From assembly GCF_000826545.1 (NCBI RefSeq), contig NZ_CDME01000015.1, positions 832,695-896,694 of the forward strand: DNA of 64,000 nt. The letters are read 5' to 3'. The position numbers and the translations under genes were made by a program. The notes below the pieces were generated by a model, which was not told where the DNA came from, searched no databases, and saw nothing but the letters and a program-made list of their open reading frames with translations. This document shows, one piece after another, positions 50,696-59,222 of this stretch; position 1 is the stretch's first letter; every line of letters begins with the position of its first letter. Origin of the DNA: Kibdelosporangium sp. MJ126-NF4. Its GTDB lineage: Bacteria; Actinomycetota; Actinomycetes; Mycobacteriales; Pseudonocardiaceae.

Positions 50696-51875
50696 CAGGT
50701 TCCGGCCGGTCCGCGGTACGCTGACGTGGCACCGCGACCGGCCGCGGCCGCACTGTGACGAACACGGCGACGAAACCGGCGACCGCCTGCCCACACAGGA
50801 CGATCAGCACCATCGCCAGTGACACGTGCCAGGACCGCGTCGCACTGTGGACCAGTCCACACGCGAGCGCACACACACCCGCGACCAGATAGCCGTAGCC
50901 GTGCACCATCGCCGACAACGTTGTGGTGATTCGTTCGTCACCACCGGCGCGCCGGGGAATACTGGTCAGCACCAACGCGATCCCACCCATGCCAACGCCG
51001 AGCCCGGTCGCCCACAGCCACGGCGCCGCAGCCGGGGCGACGAGCAGCCCTACCACGCTGCCCATGCTCGGCAATACCAGAACGGCCAGCAGAACGGGCT
51101 GGCTGCGGCGCCGATGCAACCACCACGGGACCAGCCACATCATCGGCAACCCGACGAGCATGCACAGGCTCAGACAGGCACCGGCGACATCGGCCGTGAC
51201 CCCGGCGTCCCGCAGGATCGCCGGTAACCACCCCATGACCAGGAACGTCACCGCCGAGACAAGCCCGAAGTAGACCGTCAGGCTCCATGCCCTCACGGAG
51301 TTCACGACCACCGCCGGTCGCGCCGAGGTTCCTTGCGGCGGCGATCCACCCATTCGCCGGGACAGCGGAATGGTGACAGCGGCGAGAAGAGCCCATGCGG
51401 CCAAGCCAAACCGCCACGACGAGTGACTGACAATCCACGGCGTGACCAACGCGCCGACCGTGCTGCCACACCCGAGAGAAACGGTGTAGCAGACACTGAA
51501 AACCGTGGACTTCCCACCAACCAGCAACGGAAGCATGGTCGCGATCACCGCGATCGCCATACACACCAACACAGTTCCCACGATCAGAAGCACGGGACCG
51601 TCCATGACCCGCGCGACCTGCGCGACGGCCAGGAGCACCAGGGCGGCCCGCACTGTCCTCCGTGTCCCCTTCGCTGCCTGTAACCGCGGCGCGAGCAGGC
51701 CGCCAATTCCACACACCCACAAGGGAAGCGCGACAAGAACCGCCGCGACCGCGCCGTGCACCCCCGGCGTGGCCGCGACATCCGGCAGCGCCGCCCCCAG
51801 GCTCGTCACCGCGGGCCTGAGGTTGAGTCCCAACAGGAACACCACCACAGCAGGCCACGCCGAGCCCCGGATCAT
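50664..51875 (-). CDS. CynX/NimT-type MFS transporter behind a LexA box
   Basis: A 403-residue MFS protein with about 12 helices; FLLGLNLRPAVTSLGAALPDV and LVALPLWVCGIGGLLAPRL are typical of the CynX/NimT (cyanate/2-nitroimidazole) group. ATG at 51875 has GGGGGAG six bases upstream. A perfect SOS box lies 39 bases before the start, so expression is predicted to rise with DNA damage. Overlaps the 3' end of the hydroxyacid dehydrogenase by 32 bases. Export of a toxic compound is one inference. Confidence 0.88.
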   Translation of the reverse strand: MIRGSAWPAVVVFLLGLNLRPAVTSLGAALPDVAATPGVHGAVAAVLVALPLWVCGIGGLLAPRLQAAKGTRRTVRAALVLLAVAQVARVMDGPVLLIVGTVLVCMAIAVIATMLPLLVGGKSTVFSVCYTVSLGCGSTVGALVTPWIVSHSSWRFGLAAWALLAAVTIPLSRRMGGSPPQGTSARPAVVVNSVRAWSLTVYFGLVSAVTFLVMGWLPAILRDAGVTADVAGACLSLCMLVGLPMMWLVPWWLHRRRSQPVLLAVLVLPSMGSVVGLLVAPAAAPWLWATGLGVGMGGIALVLTSIPRRAGGDERITTTLSAMVHGYGYLVAGVCALACGLVHSATRSWHVSLAMVLIVLCGQAVAGFVAVFVTVRPRPVAVPRQRTADRPEPVSASVSCPPR

Positions 51876-51913
51876 CTCTCCCCCTTCGCCGACCGCAGAC
51901 CCTAGCACGAGTC

Positions 51914-51929
51914 TCGAACACATGTTCGA
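51914..51929. promoter_or_regulatory. LexA (SOS) box
   Basis: TCGAACACATGTTCGA, a perfect TCGAAC-N4-GTTCGA palindrome; with flanking bases the dyad is 20 nt (51912-51931). It lies 39 bases before the CynX-like gene and 150 bases before the first PucR-like gene on the other strand. Identical in sequence (reverse orientation) to the box at 47489. Confidence 0.82.
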
Positions 51930-52078
51930 GATAGCCACCTGGCTGTCTTTGCGCCGACGCGGCAGGATGGGCCGGACTATGCCGACATTTCGGTCACCAC
52001 AACATTTCCCCAACATTTCCGGGTGGGTCACCCGTCATAGTCCGTGCCACATCCGGTGGCATGAGGTGGGGAAACGGC

Positions 52079-53227
52079 ATGGGTGACCTGTTCGCCAGTT
52101 GGCGTGACCGCATTGACGCGAACAGCAAGCGTGCTGTTGATCTCTACGTCCGGGAGCTGGCGGACTTCCGCAGGATCGCGACCGGCGCGCGAGCACGTGC
52201 CGCGATGCTGGATTTCGCCGTGTTCCTCCGGCAGCGCACGATCTCGCTGGTCGCCGAGGACCTGCCGTTCACGGATGGCGATCTGTCGTTCGTCACCGCG
52301 GTCGGGCGGGAGCGCGCTGCCAGCGGGATCTCGTTCGGCGCGCACCGTGATGTGCTGCGGCTGCACCACTCACTGACACTGCGGGAGGTGGACGAGGCCG
52401 CTGGGCGGCACGATCTCGACGACGTCATGCGCACGCTCGCCTGGTGGCCGAGGCAGGGCCTGGCCGCGCCTGCCGCCTACACCCGTGGTTATCTCCTCGG
52501 GCAGGGCACAGTCCTGCCCGAGGTCGACCGCGTGCGGCAGCTGACGAGCCTGCTGGTCGCCGACGACCCCGCGGCCGCCGAGCTGGCCGGGATCCTGGCC
52601 GTGCCTGTGCCCGAACCGCTCATGGTCGTCGTGTGCCGGGTGCCCGGCGGGTCGCGAATGCCGGACAGCCGCTCCCGCACCGAAGTTGCGCGGCACCTGC
52701 TGTCCCGGCAGCGGATACCACTGCGCTGGGCGGAGCCGGGTGAGTTCGTGGCAGTGGTGGCCGACACAGCGGCCGCCGAGCGGGTGGTTCGGGACTTCGG
52801 TGAGAGCACAGGGCTTCCGGCCGCGGCAGGCGCGAGCCACGCGGCAGGTGATGGGGCCGCACCGGCGTTCGCCAGGGCACGGGAGATCAGCCGGGTGGCG
52901 CCGGTCCGCGCCGCGCCGGGAGCCGTGCACTACCTGACGGACCTCTTCGCCGAGGTCGGGGCGACCCGACTGGCGCCGGTGGACGGCTGGTTGCGCGAGA
53001 TGACCGGACGGCTCGCCACCGGCCCGCGGTTGATCAGTACCCTGGATGCCCTCTACCGCAACGACATGAGCCGGTCGCGAACCGCGGCGTCGCTGCACAT
53101 CCACCCGAGGACACTGGACTACCGCCTGCAGCGGGTGCGTGACCTCACCGGCCTCGACCCGGTGTCCGTACGCGGTGTCCGGGTCCTGAGCACAGCGGTC
53201 AACCGGGCGCTGGCCGAGTCGGCATGA
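52079..53227 (+). CDS. PucR-like transcriptional regulator 1
   Basis: A 382-residue regulator with an N-terminal helical region (about 1-150), a GGDEF-like degenerate middle and a C-terminal PucR-type HTH (RSRTAASLHIHPRTLDYRLQ and RVRDLTGLDP). I take the ATG at 52079, with AGGTGGGG about nine bases upstream. It overlaps the second, paralogous gene by four bases. Targets unknown; neither gene has an obvious metabolic partner next to it. Confidence 0.88.
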   Translation: MGDLFASWRDRIDANSKRAVDLYVRELADFRRIATGARARAAMLDFAVFLRQRTISLVAEDLPFTDGDLSFVTAVGRERAASGISFGAHRDVLRLHHSLTLREVDEAAGRHDLDDVMRTLAWWPRQGLAAPAAYTRGYLLGQGTVLPEVDRVRQLTSLLVADDPAAAELAGILAVPVPEPLMVVVCRVPGGSRMPDSRSRTEVARHLLSRQRIPLRWAEPGEFVAVVADTAAAERVVRDFGESTGLPAAAGASHAAGDGAAPAFARAREISRVAPVRAAPGAVHYLTDLFAEVGATRLAPVDGWLREMTGRLATGPRLISTLDALYRNDMSRSRTAASLHIHPRTLDYRLQRVRDLTGLDPVSVRGVRVLSTAVNRALAESA

Positions 53228-54360
53228 GCGATCTGTTGCGGCAGTTGCGAAGCCGGGCGCAGGCCAACGCCAGGCAAGCCGTCGGCCTGTGCGTGGCAGA
53301 GCTTCCCGAGTACGCCGCGGCTGCCCGGGATGCCCAGCAATACCAGGAGATGCTGGACTTCGCGGTGTTCACCCGGATACGGACAGCGGACCTGGCCGTC
53401 GATGACGGCTCGCTGACCACCGACGATCTCGCTGTGGTCGAGTCCATGGGCCGTCGCCGGGGTGCGGACGGCATGTCGTTCGAGACTGTCCGCCGACTGC
53501 TCACACTGCACGCCACCGCGACGCTCCGAGAGATCGGGGAGGCATCCGGTCCCCGCGACATGGACGTCGGGATGCGGTTGCTCGGCTGGCTTGGCCCACA
53601 GGTGGCAGTGGCCCAACGGGTCTACACCCTCGGCTACACAACCGGCCTGCGCAGCCACCTTCCGGTAGTGGCCCGTGCGCGGCAGTTCACCGAGTTGGCG
53701 CTGGAAGCCGAACCGGGTGCACTGGCCTGCGCGGACTCCTACGGCATCCGACTGCCCGACCGCTACCTCGTGACCGTGGCCCGGCTCCGTGTCCGCCCCA
53801 CCGCACCGGCCGACCTCGTGCACGCGGCGTGGCATCGCCATGGGATCCCGGCCACCTGGCGCGAACCGGACGAGTTCGTCGCGCTGATCCCCGCCGACCA
53901 GCACGAAACGGCGGATGCCCTGATCCGGGCGGTCGCCGAGATCGCCGGGCAGCCGTGTTCCGTCGGCGCGGCCACAGGCCCGCCGGAGGCGCTCGGGGCG
54001 GCGTACGCGCTTGCCCAGCAGATCAGCGAGGTGACACCGGCCGAACGGTCGCCAAGCCACCTGTACACCGTGGCCGACGTGCTCCTGGAGTTGGGCGCGG
54101 CGCAACTGCCGGAGATCGAGCGGTGGTTGCACGACCTCGCCCGGCTGCTGTTCGGCGGACCCGACCTGGTGAACACCCTGAACGAGTACTACCGCAACGA
54201 CCTGGACCGCCCCCGCACCGCCGCGTCGCTGCACATCCACATCAGGACCCTGGACTACCGGCTGCGCCGGATCCGGGAACTGACCGGGATCGATCCCGGC
54301 ACGACGCACGGAATCCGAGTGCTGAGCACCGTCGTGTCACGAGTCACCGCCGACCGGTGA
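53224..54360 (+). CDS. PucR-like transcriptional regulator 2 (tandem paralogue)
   Basis: A 378-residue paralogue of the preceding gene, with equal domain order: N-terminal helices including AVGLCVAELPEYAAAARDAQ, a middle domain and C-terminal HTH with PRTAASLHIHIRTLDYRLRR. ATG overlaps the first gene's stop (ATGA). The pair may form a heterodimer or sense two ligands. Followed by a hairpin terminator. Confidence 0.88.
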   Translation: MSDLLRQLRSRAQANARQAVGLCVAELPEYAAAARDAQQYQEMLDFAVFTRIRTADLAVDDGSLTTDDLAVVESMGRRRGADGMSFETVRRLLTLHATATLREIGEASGPRDMDVGMRLLGWLGPQVAVAQRVYTLGYTTGLRSHLPVVARARQFTELALEAEPGALACADSYGIRLPDRYLVTVARLRVRPTAPADLVHAAWHRHGIPATWREPDEFVALIPADQHETADALIRAVAEIAGQPCSVGAATGPPEALGAAYALAQQISEVTPAERSPSHLYTVADVLLELGAAQLPEIERWLHDLARLLFGGPDLVNTLNEYYRNDLDRPRTAASLHIHIRTLDYRLRRIRELTGIDPGTTHGIRVLSTVVSRVTADR

Positions 54361-54373
54361 ATCCCCCACGAGT

Positions 54374-54407
54374 GGCGGGCAACCAGGACATGTCCGGGTT
54401 GCCCGCC
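54374..54407. terminator. hairpin terminator with nested palindrome
   Basis: A perfect 11-bp stem, GGCGGGCAACC / GGTTGCCCGCC, encloses a perfect 10-base palindrome GGACATGTCC, so the whole structure is one long cruciform. It lies between the convergent PucR pair and the secreted gene. Confidence 0.75.
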
Positions 54408-54440
54408 GAATCAGGCCGAATCAGGTGGTCGATGGTGTCC

Positions 54441-55271
54441 TCAGGCTGAGCGGATCAGGACCGGCGGTGTCGGTGTCGCTGAAGAGGAGTTGATGAACAC
54501 GCCGACGGTCGACTGGTAGATCTGGCGTGGGGCACCCGTCTGGTCGAACGTGAGGTTGACTGTCACGGAGCCGGTGTAGACGGCGCCCTGGCTGGTCCGC
54601 AGCGGCGGGTTGTTCTGGGTGATCTGGCCGAGGAACGGAACCGTGGACGTCACCCTGACGGTACCCACACTGCCGATGGGAAGCCCCCTCGCGGCCTCCT
54701 CCTGCGGAAGCTGGATCTGCGGGAGCTGCACACGTGGTGTGACCCGCACGAGGTCACGGTCACTGTTGTAGCAGTACTCCAGGGTGAAGCCGAACGACAA
54801 TGCCCGCAGACCGCTCGGCGCCGCTCTCAACTGTGCCCCGTTACTGGTCATCCGGCAGTCCAGCCCGGGTTGCGGGGACGGGTCCGGTCTCGGCGGCATG
54901 TCCGGCTGGGGGCTCATTCCCGGTCCGACAGTCGGTCTGGTTTGTACAGTCACCGAGATGACGCTGTGGTAGGCACACGGGGTACGGGAGACCACGCCCG
55001 CCATCACCCACGGCCCCTCGCACACGATCAGCCCGACGGCCGGGTCGAAATGCTGCTGCCGCATGACAACGCGGTGTTCTCCGGTGCCGTCGGTACACCG
55101 GCTTTCCGCGAAGTTGCCGCCGTTGACGGTGGTGCAGTTGGTCGGGTCGGCCGACGCGGTGCTCGCGGTGCCCACGAGCACCGCCGAGGTAGCCATCAGA
55201 CTGAGCGACAACAGTGCCACCAGCTTTCTGGCCCTGCGCATGGCACCACCCGGACGGTGAGTGTCCTTCAT
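54441..55271 (-). CDS. secreted protein of unknown function with Pro-rich linker
   Basis: A 276-residue exported protein. Sec signal peptide (RRARKLVALLSLSLMATSAV) cleaved after ASTASA near residue 41. The mature N-terminal part has several cysteines (NCTTVNGG, SRCTDGTG, IVCEGPW), a Pro-rich linker (MSPQPDMPPRPDPSPQPG) and a C-terminal beta-rich part (VRVTSTVPFLGQI, VYTGSVTVNLTFDQTG). GGGAG lies six bases before the ATG. No family recognised; an extracellular structural or binding protein is likely. Confidence 0.78.
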   Translation of the reverse strand: MKDTHRPGGAMRRARKLVALLSLSLMATSAVLVGTASTASADPTNCTTVNGGNFAESRCTDGTGEHRVVMRQQHFDPAVGLIVCEGPWVMAGVVSRTPCAYHSVISVTVQTRPTVGPGMSPQPDMPPRPDPSPQPGLDCRMTSNGAQLRAAPSGLRALSFGFTLEYCYNSDRDLVRVTPRVQLPQIQLPQEEAARGLPIGSVGTVRVTSTVPFLGQITQNNPPLRTSQGAVYTGSVTVNLTFDQTGAPRQIYQSTVGVFINSSSATPTPPVLIRSA

Positions 55272-55553
55272 CGATTCTCCCTCTTCGTACACAGTGGACG
55301 ATGGATGACGGATCCCTGCTGTCGTGGCAGCGTGCCAGGATGTCTCCCGCGCCGACCACGTGAATCCGCACAAACTGCTCCATCGAAGTCAAGATCGGTT
55401 TGTCACATCTCGAAACGCGGTCACACGCCGTGTGAGATCATCGGCGGCATCAGGGAACCGTTGGCCGATCTGTGCGCCCTGGTGCGTGAGATCGAGGATC
55501 CGGACCGGTTCAACCGGTTCCTCTGACGCCCGTTTCCGGTTACGTTCGAGCCC

Positions 55554-56702
55554 ATGGGGCGAACCAGGGTCGTCGTTGTCGGGGCCGGTCCCGCCGGTCT
55601 GACTGCCGCCAATCTCCTGCGCCAGCGCGAGATCGACTGTCTTCTCCTCGAACAGGAGACACGCGATGTCATCCAACGGCAGCCGAGAGCCGGGTTCATC
55701 GAGGAGTGGGCGGTCCGTGAGCTGGACCGGCACGGACTCGCCGACCGGCTGCTGCGCCAAGCACCCACGCACGGGTCGTTCGAGTTCCGCGTCGACGGAG
55801 TCCGGCACGAGTTCGACTACGGTGCCCTGTCCGGGCACCGGCATTTCGTGTATCCCCAACAGGAGCTGGTCACGGACCTGCTCGCCAGCTACACCGGGGA
55901 CGCGTGCTTCTCGGTGTCCGGCGTTCGCCTCCACGCTCTGGACACCGACAGTCCCGGTGTTTCCTATACCGACGTGTCCGGTGAGCATCAGGTCGACTGT
56001 GACTTCGTCGCCGGGTGCGACGGCGCTCGTGGGGTGTGCCAGTCCTACGTTCCCGCGCAGATCGCTCGGCACGACTACGGCGTCGGCTGGTTGGCCCTGC
56101 TCGCCGAGACGCCGCCGTCCGCCGCCGGTGTCATCTTCGGGATCCACCCACGGGGTTTCGCCGGGCACATGGCCCGTACGCCGACGGTGACCCGCTTCTA
56201 CCTCCAGTGCTCCCCCACCGACACCGCCGACGCGTGGCCGGACGAGCGGGTATGGACCGAACTGCGCACCCGGCTCGCCGTCGCCGACGGGCCGATCACC
56301 GAAGGGCCGTTGATCGAGAAACGCGTGCTGCGGATGCACAACTACGTTCTCGACCGGATGTCGCACGGCAGGCTTTTCCTCGCCGGGGAGTCCGCCCACC
56401 TGATCGCGCCCATTGTCGCCAAGGGCATGAACCTCGCCATCCACGACGCCTCGCTGCTCGCCGACGGCATCGCCGCGTGGTACGCCGGTGACAAGTCCAC
56501 ACTGGACGGCTACACGGCCGCGTGTCTCGGCCGGGTCTGGCAGTACCAGGAGTTCTCCCAGTGGCTGTCGGACATCTTCCACGGCTCCACCGACCCGTTC
56601 AACGACCAGCTGATCCAGGCACGGCTGCGCCGTCTGCTCGGCTCGCGCAAGGCGGCCGAGTCGTTCGCCGAGATCTTCATCGGCAGCCGCGCGGATTTCT
56701 AG
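55554..56702 (+). CDS. 4-hydroxybenzoate 3-monooxygenase-like flavin hydroxylase (PobA-type)
   Basis: A 382-residue group A flavoprotein hydroxylase. FAD motif VVVVGAGPAGLTAANLLRQ, the DG motif in FVAGCDGARGVC, and GD-like motif GRLFLAGESAHLIAPIVAKG. PobA signature region RAGFIEEWAVRELDRHGLAD fits 4-hydroxybenzoate hydroxylases, which have length about 390. Since GESAHLIAPIVAKGMN differs from the standard GDAAHIVPPTGAKGLN, substrate may differ. No protocatechuate (pca) genes are next to it. Confidence 0.8.
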   Translation: MGRTRVVVVGAGPAGLTAANLLRQREIDCLLLEQETRDVIQRQPRAGFIEEWAVRELDRHGLADRLLRQAPTHGSFEFRVDGVRHEFDYGALSGHRHFVYPQQELVTDLLASYTGDACFSVSGVRLHALDTDSPGVSYTDVSGEHQVDCDFVAGCDGARGVCQSYVPAQIARHDYGVGWLALLAETPPSAAGVIFGIHPRGFAGHMARTPTVTRFYLQCSPTDTADAWPDERVWTELRTRLAVADGPITEGPLIEKRVLRMHNYVLDRMSHGRLFLAGESAHLIAPIVAKGMNLAIHDASLLADGIAAWYAGDKSTLDGYTAACLGRVWQYQEFSQWLSDIFHGSTDPFNDQLIQARLRRLLGSRKAAESFAEIFIGSRADF

Positions 56703-56819
56703 CCCGAGAGTTCGCAAAACTTTCCGGGCGGCCGTGTCGAGAACCCGCTGGTTCGTTCGACGCGTGGGTGCGGCACCGAGCAGGAGAGTCCTGCGGACGG
56801 TGCGGAGAGGAAGTCACCC

Positions 56820-58406
56820 ATGGATTTCGTGAGGTCGACGTCGGTCACGAGCCGACGAACGTTTCTGTCGTGGCTGTCCAAGAGCGGGCTGGTGCTCGCT
56901 GCGGCGGGCACGACAGTGGCCGGACGGACCGACGAGGCGGCGGCCGATCAGCGCGACGTTCTCGTGTTCACCAACGCCACCCTGATCGACGGCACCGGGG
57001 CACCCGCGCGCCCGAACACCACGATCGTCGTGGCCGGTAACCGGATCCTTGCTGTGGGGAACCCGGGGATCGAGCCCCCGGCTGGGGTCCGCGTGGTGGA
57101 TCTGCGCGGCAAGTATGTCCTGCCGGGGCTGTGGGACATGCACACGCACACTGTCGACCTGGAGCAGCTCCTGCTTCCGCTGTACATCGCCAACGGTGTC
57201 ACGGCAGTGCGGGAGACGTGGGGCGTTCCGTACGTGCGCGGGGTGCGCGAGCGGATCGCCTCGGGTGAGCTGCTCGGGCCACGGATGGTGGTCGCGAGCA
57301 ACATCGTGGACGGGCCGGTCTCGTGGCTGGACAACATGTGGGGCTCCATCAGCCCCAGCAAGGTGCGGACGGCGGCCGAGGCCAGGGCCGCGGTGCGGCA
57401 GGCGAAGCAGGACGGCGCCGACTTCGTCAAGGTGTACTCGCTTCTTGACCACGACACGCTCACCGCGGTCGCCGACGAGGCGCAACGGTTGGGGCTGCCG
57501 ATCGCCGGGCACGTGCCGGACCGGCTGTCGGTCCTCTCGCCGGGCGCTGCGGCCATGCGCACCCAAGAGCACCTTTACGCACTGTACGTCGACGTGTCCC
57601 GCGCGCGGGACGACATCCGGAACATCATCAGAAACACGCCCATCGACCCGGCCAATCCCGTCGGCTACCTCTTCGCGATGCGCGAGCTGGAGCGGCAGGC
57701 GATCAAGTCCTACGACCCACGGCGTGCGGCAGAGGTGTTCGCGGGCTTGCAGCGCAACGGCACGGCCCTGACTCTCACGCTGACCGTGCTGCGGCTGTTC
57801 ACCTCCACACCCGAGATGATCAGGAACGTCGCCTATGAGAAGTACATGCCGAAATGGGTGCGGGACCTGCGTTGGGCCCCGGCCCTGGGGCCGACACCTC
57901 CACCGGACGTGATCGAGGCGAACCGCGCGTTCTTCGAGGCATCGGCGCGCATGGTGCGCGACGCCACCGACGCTGGCGTGACCATGGTCACCGGCACCGA
58001 CGGCGGATTCCTGGCTCCGTACATCCTCGGCGGATTCTGCATGCACGACGAGCTGGAGCTGATGGTGCGGGTCGGGTTGTCCCCGATGCAGGCCATCCTG
58101 GCCGCGACCCGGGATGCCGCACGTGTCGTCGACATGCAGCACGTCAGCGGCACAGTCACGCCGGGGAAGTTCGCCGACCTCCTGGTCGTGGACGGCAACC
58201 CGCTCACCGACATCCGCAACACCCGACGGATTCACGCGGTCGTCGCCAACGGACGGCTGATCAACCGGGCCGAGCGGGAACGCATGCTCGCCAAGGTCGA
58301 AGCCGACGCCAAACGGATCCCACCGCCCGCGGCAGCCGCCACGTGGTCGTCGGGGTCCTGCTGCGCACAGGTCCCGGTTCGAACCACCTACAAGGCAAGC
58401 ACCTGA
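56820..58406 (+). CDS. Tat-exported amidohydrolase
   Basis: A 528-residue metal-dependent amidohydrolase. Twin-arginine signal TSRRTFLSWLSKSGLVLAAA at the N-terminus. Metal motif LWDMHTHTVD, a later Lys in FVKVYSL (candidate carboxylated Lys), His in IAGHVPD, and Asp in TGTDGGF complete the metal site. A GAGAGGAAG lies about eight bases upstream. The 3' end overlaps the patatin gene by 19 bases. Exported dipeptidase/imidazolonepropionase-like enzyme; substrate unknown. Confidence 0.88.
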   Translation: MDFVRSTSVTSRRTFLSWLSKSGLVLAAAGTTVAGRTDEAAADQRDVLVFTNATLIDGTGAPARPNTTIVVAGNRILAVGNPGIEPPAGVRVVDLRGKYVLPGLWDMHTHTVDLEQLLLPLYIANGVTAVRETWGVPYVRGVRERIASGELLGPRMVVASNIVDGPVSWLDNMWGSISPSKVRTAAEARAAVRQAKQDGADFVKVYSLLDHDTLTAVADEAQRLGLPIAGHVPDRLSVLSPGAAAMRTQEHLYALYVDVSRARDDIRNIIRNTPIDPANPVGYLFAMRELERQAIKSYDPRRAAEVFAGLQRNGTALTLTLTVLRLFTSTPEMIRNVAYEKYMPKWVRDLRWAPALGPTPPPDVIEANRAFFEASARMVRDATDAGVTMVTGTDGGFLAPYILGGFCMHDELELMVRVGLSPMQAILAATRDAARVVDMQHVSGTVTPGKFADLLVVDGNPLTDIRNTRRIHAVVANGRLINRAERERMLAKVEADAKRIPPPAAAATWSSGSCCAQVPVRTTYKAST

Positions 58407-59212
58407 GCCTGGGCACGGCCTGCCTTCGCAGCCGGTGCACGGGTTTCCGGGTTCAACGGGTTCGCGCCGATCGCCTCTAGTGACGCCTCGTCCGGGCTGA
58501 TCACCGTCACGTCCGCGTTCAGCTCGGCGACGACCCGGTCGAACGGCGTCGACGACGGCACCAGCGAAAACGTCCCCAACGGCAGCAGGATCACCACACG
58601 CTGGTGGCCTGCTGCCAGGTCGGCGTTGTCGATGGTCCGCACGCCTCCGTCGACGTAACGCCGATCGCCGATCGTCACCGTCGGCCACACGCCAGGCACG
58701 GCACAGCTCGCGGCGACCGCGTCCACAAGGCCCACGCCGGAATCGTTGCCGAACACCCGTGTCTCACCGGTTTCCGCGTCGACCGCGACGATCTTCAGCG
58801 CGAAGGACGGCCACTCGTGCGACGGCAGGCGAGCCTCGATCACGGCTCGCCGGTCGGCCTCCGGCACGGTCCTCGCCGCCATGGCCAGCCTGCCGATCGC
58901 GGCGCGGGCCTCGGTCTCCGACGACATCGAGCCGATCGCCTGCGTCATGTCGGCGGCGTACGCCTCGAAGTCGATGTCGCCGGGGTCGATCTCGGCGGTC
59001 TGCAACGCGGGGTCGACCTGCCTGGCGTACAGCTCGTCCAGGCTCAGCCCGCTGCCCAGCTGCGCTGCCACCGTCGAGCCCGCGGACGTCCCCACCACCA
59101 GGTCCGCCCTGGTCACGTCGTTGCCCGCGGCGGCAAGACCGGCGAGCAGGCCCGTCATCCACGCGATCCCGGCGACACCGCCACCGCCCAGCACAAGTGC
59201 CTGTCCCGTCAC
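58388..59212 (-). CDS. patatin-like phospholipase
   Basis: A 274-residue patatin-fold hydrolase. LVLGGGGVAGIAWMTGLL is the oxyanion Gly-rich loop, VVGTSAGSTVAAQL the nucleophile elbow (Ser in GTSAG) and VDGGVRTIDNADLAAG contains the catalytic Asp (DGG). No signal peptide. Stop overlaps the amidohydrolase end; the upstream minus-strand gene is a phosphotriesterase ten bases away, so the two could be co-transcribed. Confidence 0.93.
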   Translation of the reverse strand: MTGQALVLGGGGVAGIAWMTGLLAGLAAAGNDVTRADLVVGTSAGSTVAAQLGSGLSLDELYARQVDPALQTAEIDPGDIDFEAYAADMTQAIGSMSSETEARAAIGRLAMAARTVPEADRRAVIEARLPSHEWPSFALKIVAVDAETGETRVFGNDSGVGLVDAVAASCAVPGVWPTVTIGDRRYVDGGVRTIDNADLAAGHQRVVILLPLGTFSLVPSSTPFDRVVAELNADVTVISPDEASLEAIGANPLNPETRAPAAKAGRAQAQVLAL

Positions 59213-59222
59213 GTGATCAAGC

